A stretch of DNA of 64,000 nt from Lytechinus variegatus (taxonomy: Eukaryota; Echinodermata; Echinoidea; Temnopleuroida; Toxopneustidae), in assembly GCF_018143015.1 (NCBI RefSeq), contig NC_054752.1, positions 5,257,216 to 5,321,215 on the forward strand, written 5' to 3'. Positions 55,795 through 64,000 of this stretch are shown piece after piece. The stretch's first letter is position 1. Each line of letters starts with the position of its first letter. The translations under genes and the position numbers were made by a program. The notes beneath the pieces are model-generated. The model saw nothing but the letters and a program-made list of their open reading frames with translations, did no database searches and was not told the DNA's origin.

Positions 55795-56227
55795 CGTGAA
55801 AATAATTAAAGGAAGATAAAGGATGGGGAGCTGTAAAGAAAAGGAAGAGAGAGAGATTGGATATCGCAAAAAGCAAGAGGCATAATAGATAGCACAATAT
55901 TTTTTAATCAGAAAAAACTCCCTTGCAGAAATAAATAGAATGCGAAAGAGAGAGAGAGGGAGAGAATCAGGCGAAGAGCGGGGGGCGGGGGGGAGCAGGG
56001 TTACTGTTCGCAGGGTTACTGTTCACTTACATTTAAAGTTCCAAGTACGCGTACCTTTTTTTAAACTCACACATTATTTTCTGATATTCGTTTTTTACAA
56101 AACATGTGCTTCTTACAAAACACGTAAAGTGACCAAAATCACGCACTCTTTACAAATACAATTATCATTACATCACATCAAAAACATGGAAACGCTATCA
56201 AACTAACACAAAAGAGATGTTCTTACC
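55795..56227 (-). other. Gene D 5' UTR, predicted intron (55,831-56,226) and donor
   Basis: The acceptor TTCTTTACAG ends at 55,831 and the donor ACTTACAAAG|GTAAGAA has its exon ending at 56,227. Both match gene B. The intron has a GA tract and G-runs (55,945-56,000). Confidence 0.62.
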
Positions 56228-57009
56228 TTTGTAAGTCACAGGTTCAGCCGAGTCGGTTAAATCTCCGATGGTTGACAATTTGTAGAAACAAAAAAATAAG
56301 TTCAAAGGTACAACTTGTAAGTAAGTCTTGCAACAAACATGGAGTCTATTATGATAGTTGTGCCAATAAACTTATCTAGTGACGTGGCATGTAGAATCAC
56401 AGCACGCTCACAACAGATTCATTTGACTGCTTGAATACATATTTTGAAAAAAGAAATGCCATGAGCAAAGAAATAAATGAATAGCACTGATGCACTTCAT
56501 GAATATAATAAAAATGAAATGCAACTAGATTACAACATGCAAGGTACGGTGTTTATCAGGAAAGAAATGTATGACATATTTTGGACTATTTCTTTAGCAG
56601 TAGCCTCACCACCATGCCAGCCATACACGTTTGGTTGTTTTTGTTTGTCTGTTTTGATCTTTTCTTTAGACCATCTCTCTTTGGATCATTCGGCTCATTC
56701 AACGAGTTTAGATTTCTCTTGAAGACAGTCCTTAACTGTTTACAAAATGTTGAATAATGTTTATACATAACGGCCATAATTATATCAAGTATCATTTTAG
56801 TGATAGTGGGGTAAATGACTGAGTTGACTTGAAATTATATTTCAAACCTACAAAAGTGTATAAAAAGTTAATACTATTAAGTTACTAGCTGAAGGTTAGA
56901 ATGACATGTAAGTATAAGCCTAGAATTTCAACATTCAACTTTAAGCCCTTCTAAATTAAATAGTAGAAGAAGAAAAATAAAAATACAGAAGTAACTACAG
57001 AACATGAAA

Positions 57010-57295
57010 AAGAAGAAAAAAAATAACAAGAAGAAAAATGAAGAAAATGATAGTAGTAATATTAGTAATACTAATGAGAAGAAAGAGAAAAGGAAAAATA
57101 AGAAGAAGAAGGAAAAGAGAAGTAAAGAGGTACTTCTACTACTACTACCACTACACTACTACTACAAGTACTAATACTACTACTACTTCTACTACTACTA
57201 CTACTACACTACTACTACAACTACAACTACTACTACTACTAGTGTACTACTATTACTACTACTAGTACTACTACTAGTAGTAGGTGTAGAAAAGA
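57010..57295. repeat. ACT/CTA trinucleotide microsatellite
   Basis: AAG-rich then TAC/ACT repeats with self-complementary CTAGTAGTAGG at the end. Longer than the B partner. Confidence 0.85.
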
Positions 57296-57635
57296 AAGAG
57301 AAGAGAATTGATATACAAGGATATATATAGTAGATGGTCGTGGCACCTCAAAAGGTTAAATGGTTTACTAATCACACCAAGGAATTAATAATTACTGTAT
57401 CAAGCTTATAATATGTAGCATAATTATTCAAACTGAAATAAAAGATTTATGCAGCAATGGGGAGGGGGGGGGAATTGGTCTTGATCCTGCTATGCCTCTG
57501 AAGAGAAGGGGTGGATCCATCATCAAGGTAAGAAATTAGATAGCAATCAAATCATTCTAACGTCTAAATATCCGTCTATCGCTTTTTGAAAGGGTCAATA
57601 ATTTGAATCTCATAACTCGGGTATCAGAAGTGTCG

Positions 57636-57930
57636 GGAAGAGCCGTGGTGTAGTGGTTCTGACTCTCACCTTTAAAACAGAGGGTCGTTTATTCGAATCC
57701 CACCGTGGTCTAGTGTCCTTAGGCAAGGCGTTAATCCACACTTTGCCACTCTCGACCCAGATGCTGTCATGATTATTATTAGGGGGGGCATTGCATCCTT
57801 GTCCAATCGTTAGAATTTGAACTTGGAATCGTTTCATTTATCGGGCCCTCTCATGGTGATGTTTATCATTTTTCTAAAGAAAAAAGAACTCTCCAGCCTT
57901 TGTCCGAATGAAAAAATGCCAATTAGTCTT
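57636..57930 (+). mobile_element. tRNA-derived SINE
   Basis: A box GTGGTGTAGTGGTTCTG (57,646) and a weakened B box TTTATTCGAATCCCAC (57,690). Partner of 30,130-30,440; the body continues to AATAAAAGTAGTGC. Confidence 0.7.
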
Positions 57931-58780
57931 GTCTCAATAAAAGTAGTGCTAATTACCAACTACATTAATTCTTCGGTTCAATCTGTTCCTTGATATTCTA
58001 TTATATTAGCATAGGTGTAGGTGCCATTGTATCCTTGTCCAACCGTTAGAATTTGATATCGTTTCTTTTATCGGGCCCTCTCACGGTGCTCTTTTTATAA
58101 GAAAAGAACTCTCAAGCCTCTCGTCCAAAAACCTATTGGTCTTGTTTCAATAGAAATAGTGCTTAATACCAAATACGTCAATTACTCAGTTCATTCTGTT
58201 CATTGATTTAATAGTAGCAAGATGAAATTCTCAATATTTCATTAATGGGATATTAACGAACTAGTACCTTCAACTAGTAAAGAGGAAAACGAGATTTCAT
58301 AAATAGTTATGCCGTTTATGTAATTTTGTACTCTCATTGGCGGAGATACGTGTTATATGGTTAGTCGCACGGTATATAGAGTGACACTTAAACGATCAAA
58401 TAACAAATAGGTCTTGGATTTTGCTTCAAGTCTAGCACGAGTTACAAAATCATGTCAACGGTGTGTCAAGGCACGCAATGGAAAAGTCCAAGGTACAATG
58501 ATTGGCTCGTAATTCAGACCACTTTAATCCTTCTGAAACAAGTTACCCCCCCCAAAAAAAAAAAAAAACACAAACACGAGATTGCGCCTGACGTTAGATG
58601 TTATGTGACTACACCATGTACACGTTAGTAATTTGGCTGCTGTGGCACCAGCAACTGATCCCCCTTGAATAATGTTCTTAACAAAAGGACACAATTTAGT
58701 ATGTTTTGGATTGGGGGTGTATTCGGAAGGTCTCTTTTATTCTTAATTACATGTAAAAAGAAATCAGGTATTACACAACC

Positions 58781-59586
58781 TAGACAGGAATAACCGTCGT
58801 TTCTGGGGATTTATTCAACCATTTCTGACATTTTACTGTAATCCCCATTTACCGACGGTAAAGTGTCCGTGTGGGCTCCCATTCGTTATAACACCAGCAC
58901 CTTTGTCCGACCAGAGTCCAAACTTTGGTGTAATATTTCACATCGAAGTTACAATCTAAGGATGTGAAAACTAAATATGGAAAATATTTGATTCTTCTAT
59001 TTTCAGATTATTTAAACGATATAGATGAAAATGCATGAAAATGATACTTTACCGATGTTTAGTTGAGTACGACCCAGGAAAACAGGTCGAAATGGCAGCC
59101 AAACTATGAAATATTTACAAACGAACGGAGAGGGCGTCAACAATGTACGAATGTGATATCGATATTGCATTCCACCAGCAAGGCAATAATACGATAAGAT
59201 ACACTCACGAAGACAAACGATAATAGTTATAATCGCGATATATCGAGACATTAGCGATAATGACGTCATTCAAGATGGCAACTTGTAAGATAAACCGTCA
59301 GGTCAGGAGAAAATGGCTTAGATGAAGATTTCTCAATCATCCAGTGGATTTTTTTATATCTCGGTCCAAGGTATGCAATTACTTAAATTGTTTGTATTTC
59401 CCTGATAATGTATGTCATAATTTTCACTCAAAAAACAGTTTTAAATCGCGATCTATAAAACGCTAGTTCACTATACGTTGTCTGTAGCCACGGACCCCGC
59501 AGCTTTTCAGTCTATGTATGGTGAGTGGAGCCAACGCAGTTCAGCGGAACAACCAAAATACAGAGACTGAAGCTTTTGGTCTACTG
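58781..59586. mobile_element. 806-bp insertion with 7-bp TSD, class unknown
   Basis: CACAACC occurs exactly at 58,774-58,780 and 59,587-59,593. The paralogous B block is uninterrupted at 31,270-31,290 (TATTATACAACCCAGC). The insert starts TAGACAGGAATAACCG and ends CTTTTGGTCTACTG. Only a weak TAGAC inverted match joins the ends. It contains ATCGCGATATATCGAG (59,232), AATGACGTCATTC (59,258) and CAGTCTATGTATGG..AGAGACTG near its right end. No protein-coding frame of note. Confidence 0.8.
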
Positions 59587-59593
59587 CACAACC

Positions 59594-60240
59594 CAGCTTT
59601 CTCTCTTCCATTACTCTTTTTTCTTCCCTCCCCTCACCTATTACAGATCATTGGCTCAGATTGCCCATGAATGTATTTGATAACAATGTATGAATCTGAA
59701 ATAAAATATTTTTTTTTAAATGACATCACACATGATCGAACGAAATAAAATGAGCTGGCAAACGTTGCCTTATTATGTTGATACCATGAATGACAGAATG
59801 CATTTTGTTAAATTCATGTTGATATATATTTGAACCCCGGGGCCACTTCCAATGACGAGTGGATACCGGGCGCGACCAAAGTAACGCGTAAAAAGGATCT
59901 CGTTCTCAAAATTTGGCACGTTACGTATGCAGTAAGCATGATAAGGGTGTCAAAAACTCTTAAATACTCAAAAAGGGGTAAGTGTTTCGCTAAACAAGCT
60001 ACGTGTTTAAAGACAAATTTGGGAAGGTAACTGAAGCAAGACTAAAATTCTCTATGAAGAAAGTCCTGTGTGCCCCAACACTACGTGTTTACGGTCCGAT
60101 TTGCTTGAGGTATCGGAGATGTGACGGTACGAAACCCAATGTAAGTAAAGGTAAAGCCGATGTCCGTGACAAATATTGCTGTACATGTCTAGGAGGTCAT
60201 TTCAGGGAATATTTGTTGAGGGTATCGTTTTGCTTATTAA
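59594..60240. repeat. Upstream-block remainder and dispersed repeat
   Basis: To about 59,830 it continues the B-block homology (31,277-31,510). From 59,830 the CCCCGGGGCCACTT repeat runs longer than at 31,505, through AGTAACGCGTAAAAAGG. Open frames at 59,830-60,266 span repeat sequence and I do not call them genes. Confidence 0.5.
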
Positions 60241-60327
60241 GGCCCGAATTCTCGAAGGGTGGCTAACTTAGCCCAGTGGGCTTAGTTACCACGGGCTAAG
60301 TTAGCAACCCTTCGAGAATTCGGGCCT
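60241..60327. repeat. 34-bp-arm hairpin
   Basis: The left arm 60,241-60,274 starts GGCCCGAATTCTCGAAGGGT. The right arm 60,294-60,327 is its complement with one mismatch. The ~19-base loop includes GGGCTTAGTTACC. Probably a tiny MITE. Confidence 0.9.
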
Positions 60328-62029
60328 CAAAGGGCAGGCTTTCATATGCCAAAACTTGTTAAGGAGGACATTTTCAGAAAATTGAAAATACCTGTGGAGG
60401 GTGCTTTTGGAAACTCGCGATCGCGCCTAGTACCCACTCGACAATGAAAGTGCCCCGCGCAATTTTAGCACAAAAAACAGTTATGTGTGTCTCTTTGTAT
60501 CGGTGCAGAAGGGGGGAGGGGGGATGATTATCGATGCTAAACCTTTCTCTCTTTCGAGACAGAGAAAACCGACCCCAAAATTGTATTGGCGTCTTGAAGC
60601 AAAAAAAAAAAAAAAAAAAGATGGACCAAAATCGAAATTTGTTACATTTCAGAGAGAAGATACTGATTACGCTTTTTTCGACATGCATATATAAAAATGC
60701 ATACATAAAAAGTAGCCCACATATCTACGCTATCAAACTTCTCTCCTCACTGCCCCCCCCCCCCCTCTCCTTTACACACACGCCCACCCACGTATTCACT
60801 CACACCCAATCGTGCATGCGCAACAACTCCAGCACACCTGACTTTTTATCACTCTCTATCGTCATCTTGCAATAATGCAGTTGCTTTGCATACTTTAAAA
60901 ATAGGGTGTCTTCGTATTATTGTCATGGGAATTGTAATGAAAATCCACCTATCTCACTTCCGACATCATTATTTCCCGCGCTATCTCCCTCTTCACTGAT
61001 CTCTCTTCCCTTCTCTCTCTCTTTCTCCCTCTCAATTATCCTCTTTCAATCATTTATTATCTAGGACTTATAATTCAATGAATGCATTTCTCGCTTTCTA
61101 GTTCCCTCCCCTCTTCTCTCAGTCACCTCGACCTCCCATCTCTCCCACCCTCTCTCTCTCTCACTCTTCATCTCTCTCCCCTTCTCTCTATTTCAATTAT
61201 CCTCTTTCAATCACTTATTATCTAGTACTTATAATTCAATGAATGCATTTCTCGCTTTCTAGTTCCCTCCCCTCTTCTCTCAGTCACCTCGACCTCCCAT
61301 CTCTCCCACCCTCTCTCTCTCATCGTCTCTCAAATCATTCACAGTATTTTTACTCTTGAAATCACGAGATTGTGTGGCTTCTATTGTGAACAATAAATGC
61401 TTTTACTGAAACATGAAAATCATCTAGCGTGAAGAGAATAGAAACCTTGGAATAAAATGATCTAATTTTTCTTATACAAACATTACTCATGAGTATCCTA
61501 TTCAGGTTTGACTAAAAGAAGAATCATGTGGTTTTACCTAGCTTTTTCAAAATGTATTCTTGTTTTGGGTTTCCGCTACTGTTTACGAAATTCATGAAAG
61601 CAAAAAAAAAAAAATAAGAAATGGATTTTGCTATCATTTTAGCACATAGTCAAGTTACTTCAATGTTTTATCACCATTCCGTATAATTACCATTCTGGGC
61701 TGAGTTATTATTTAGCCAATTGAGCACTTTATGTAATGTCGAGTTTGGCCATTCCCATATCGTCTTATATATCCACTTAATCTAACAGCATTTATGGTAT
61801 ATCATTATATGAATTAATTATGGATCACATTTCCATTAGGCAAGTACAACAGATAATAGACTTAATGAAAGCTATACCCAATCCGGGCATTAGACTAGAT
61901 GACATTTCAGACCAAGGGATGCTTGTAACAAACTAATACTAGACCACATTGATGGTAGACCAAGAGGGTTTGATGATGATCGGAGAATAAAATACGTCAA
62001 CTTCACTACAACCCCCCTCTCCTGTCTCT
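60328..62029. repeat. Unit 5 left part
   Basis: 60,620-61,980 aligns with 49,200-50,285. It carries an extra two-copy 161-bp tandem repeat (61,033-61,320; TTATCCTCTTTCAATCA twice) absent from unit 4. 60,330-60,615 has a poly-A run and no recognised feature. No gene. Confidence 0.7.
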
Positions 62030-62830
62030 CTTTCTCCTTTCTGCTTGTCACATTTTCTCACTATCCCCCTCCCCCTCTCTCCCTCTCTCTGGTCATGCTG
62101 GTGTTCCTTTTCTGTCTCTGAATGTTCATTTGCCATCTCCCCCGTCTCTCTCCCCTTTCTGCTTGTCACATTCTCTCACTACCCCCCCCCCCTCTCTATC
62201 TATCTATCTCTCTGCTGTTCTTTTTCTGTCTCTGAATGTTCATTTGCCCTCTCCCCCGTCTCTCTCTCCTTTCTGCTTGTCACATTCTCTCACTACCCCC
62301 CCCCCTCTCTATCTATCTATCTCTCTGGTGTTCTTTTTCTGTCTCTGAATGTTCATTTGCCATCTCCCCTGTCTCTCTCTCCTTTCTGCTTGTCACATTC
62401 TCTCACTACCCCCCCCCCCTCTCTATCTATCTATCTCTCTGGTGTTCCTTTTCTGTCTCTGAATGTTCATTTGCCATCTCCCCCGTCTCTCTCCCCTTTC
62501 TGCTTGTCACATTCTCTCACTACCCCCTCTCTATCTATCTCTCTGGTGTTCCTTCTCTGTCTCTGAGTGTTCATTTGCCATCTCCCCTCTCCCTATTTTA
62601 CTCTCTTTCTGTCTCGTTCTTTGAATTAATTTCGTCCGATTATTCATCTCTCTCTCTGTGTCTCCCTTCCGTCTCCCCTCTATTTTGTTTCATATGTCTA
62701 TATTTCTGTATCTCCCTCTCGTCCCCTCCTGCCCTGTTTCCCTTCCTTTCTGTCTCTTTCACTGCTTGTGTCTTTGTTTCCCCGTCTCTCTCTCCCTCAC
62801 TTTAGCTCTCTCTGCACATCTCTTTTCTTG
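62030..62830. repeat. C/T-rich minisatellite, unit 5 (five ~114-bp copies)
   Basis: TTTCTGCTTGTCACATT recurs at 62,038, 62,156, 62,270, 62,383 and 62,497, with C-runs and TCTATC stretches between. Unit 4 has a single copy. The long open frames here (to 189 codons) are repeats of CSFSVSECSF in a tract without third-base signal and are not genes. Confidence 0.9.
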
Positions 62831-62990
62831 CTGATTCTTATTGGTCACATATTAACTTCTGAAATAATTAGTCTTACAGCAGTACAGGATTCTTTGAGGA
62901 GCGATGAAATTTATTAAGGCGGAAACCCAAGCATGGCAATGATAGACACCCATTTTCATTTTCCATTTTCATTTTATCAATTGTTTTTAA

Positions 62991-63299
62991 AGGTCAAGCC
63001 CACCCAAAATAATAAATTGAATCATTATAAAAAAAGTCAAGCAAGCATGACGCTTACAAATTTTATCAAAATCGGATAAAAAATAAAAAAAAGGTATGAC
63101 ATGTTACAGTTTCTCAGTTTTTCCGAAGACAGTCATATGCTTACATGTAAAATAATAACTCAGTGATGTAAATGAGAGAGTCAATAATATCCCTCACCCA
63201 CTTTTCTCTTTTGTTATTGTTTGACATTTTACAACTTTCAATGTTTACAGATTTGACAATAACCAGCTTAAACAAAATTGATTTGTTTTTTCTTAAGTT
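62991..63299. mobile_element. TTAA-flanked MITE, unit 5 copy (right end deleted)
   Basis: AGGTCAAGCCCA with TTAA at 62,987-62,990. The right end present in units 1, 3 and 4 (GGACTTTTCCTTTAA) is missing; homology jumps to the downstream unit sequence near 63,299. Confidence 0.65.
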
Positions 63300-63664
63300 A
63301 AGTAGTATGAAGAATATGCTAATGATCAGTAACTCGGTTACCTTAATAGTAAAGATAATGTATGAAAATAATAATAAAAAAAGGTGTTTGTATTTATGTT
63401 TGAAAAAAAAAATATTCTAATTATCACTAACATCCCAACTTTTCATAGAAAATATCCTTTGGTAATACAAATATACAGGTTTGTATTGAAATGATTTAGT
63501 GTAACGTATATGCAGACATTTGCTAACTCATGGTTAATAGTAAAATATAATTCATAAAAACAACAATAGACAATCTCAGAAAGCGTTTACAACCTCTTTT
63601 GCAGACTAATGCGCTAACATCCTATTTTCATTTAATACTCATAAGTATTAATACAAAGTCATTA

Positions 63665-63845
63665 CAGGGGGGCCGTTTCATAAAGCTGTTCGTAAGTATG
63701 GTAAGTGACTCTAAGAACGAATGGTGAACCTTTCTTACGCGCTAAACCATCGCCAATGGTGTTTACCATTTACCAAAAGAAAGGATCACCAGTCGTTCTT
63801 AAAGTCGCTCTTAACTTACGAACATGTTTATGAAACACCCACCTG
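63665..63845. mobile_element. Harbinger-like MITE, unit 5 copy
   Basis: CAGGGGGGCCGTTTCATAAA to ATGAAACACCCACCTG, flanked by TTA at 63,662-63,664 and 63,846-63,848. Confidence 0.8.
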
Positions 63846-63848
63846 TTA

Positions 63849-64000
63849 GTACGAAACACGAAACGAATTTGATCGATTACAAACCAAACTTTTCAGGACC
63901 CATATGTGATTACATGTATAATCATCATAGTCACAGTATAAAAATACTACATCATTTTCTTACTGGTTTATACATATTGGAAAATTCAAATTTCATACAC
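63849..64000. other. Start of unit 5 gene 3' flank (runs off window)
   Basis: Matches 35,521-35,670 and 51,928-52,075 (GTACGAAACACGAAACGAAT; GTGATTACATGTATAATC). In those units the gene stop codon follows 2-2.7 kb later. Confidence 0.65.

Larger units (their letters stand above)
56228..58773. other. Upstream block of gene D (paralog of 28,809-31,270)
   Basis: Co-linear with the B upstream block, including GTTGTGCCAATAAACTT (56,355), the trinucleotide tract and the SINE. It presumably includes the non-coding first exon beside 56,227. Confidence 0.55.

Noticed and set aside
1385-57700. Functional tRNA genes at 1,385, 6,228, 25,216, 26,056, 30,136, 43,600 and 57,646
   Set aside because: A and B boxes are present but acceptor stems do not close and non-tRNA bodies follow, so they are SINE heads.
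59830-60266. Overlapping 66- and 87-codon frames, the second with several cysteines
   Set aside because: They lie in a dispersed repeat and end in the hairpin at 60,241. The cysteine spacing does not match a zinc-finger family I can name.
62045-62805. Open frames of 173 and 189 codons with repeated peptide motifs
   Set aside because: They are translations of the C/T minisatellite, open in more than one frame, with copy-number differences between units.

Overview
The window looks like animal nuclear DNA, most probably from an echinoderm and plausibly a sea urchin. It is AT-rich and has no operons. It is full of short transposons with clean target-site duplications, tRNA-derived SINEs, long C/T and G homopolymer runs, and dispersed repeats of a kind I associate with sea-urchin genomes. 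That assignment rests on recollection of repeat style and on the gene family present; no alignment was run.

The only convincing protein-coding content is a tandem family on the minus strand. It has four copies (A 11,902-13,710; B 26,587-28,406; C 38,188-40,027; D 53,979-55,794) encoding a RING-less TRIM-like protein of about 600 residues: two Cys/His zinc-binding B-box-like modules, a long charged coiled coil, a strongly conserved linker, and a C-terminal beta-propeller-like domain. Only A is open throughout. B and C each carry one frameshift and D carries many. Each copy has a splice acceptor 30-50 bases upstream of its ATG. A, B and D also have a matching donor farther upstream, so the likely model is a non-coding first exon plus one large coding exon.

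Each gene lies in a repeated unit. In + strand order a unit holds a C/T-rich minisatellite, a TTAA-flanked MITE, an AT-rich 3' flank, the gene (minus strand), and an upstream block with the 5' exon. Units start near 7.4, 23.2, 33.7, 48.8 and 60.6 kb. The fifth unit runs off the right edge, so a fifth gene is expected just outside. A separate block at 1-2,640 is repeated at 42,100-45,275.

Mobile DNA fills most of the rest: a 5'-truncated LINE (3,545-4,617), a solo LTR (15,176-15,795), a mariner-type foldback MITE (18,082-18,905), two TTAA-flanked foldbacks (22,566-23,147; 40,861-41,443), Harbinger-like TTA-flanked MITEs, hAT-like elements with 8-bp duplications (6,913-7,153; 45,284-48,806), and several SINEs. 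The most unusual items are a DNA element whose body carries GG/GGA words every ~10.5 bp (3,257-6,161) and a 2.3-kb foldback made of inverted tandem-repeat arrays nested inside a 3.5-kb hAT-like insertion (45,284-48,806). Paralogous units supply empty-site comparisons for several insertions, which gives a relative history of the array.
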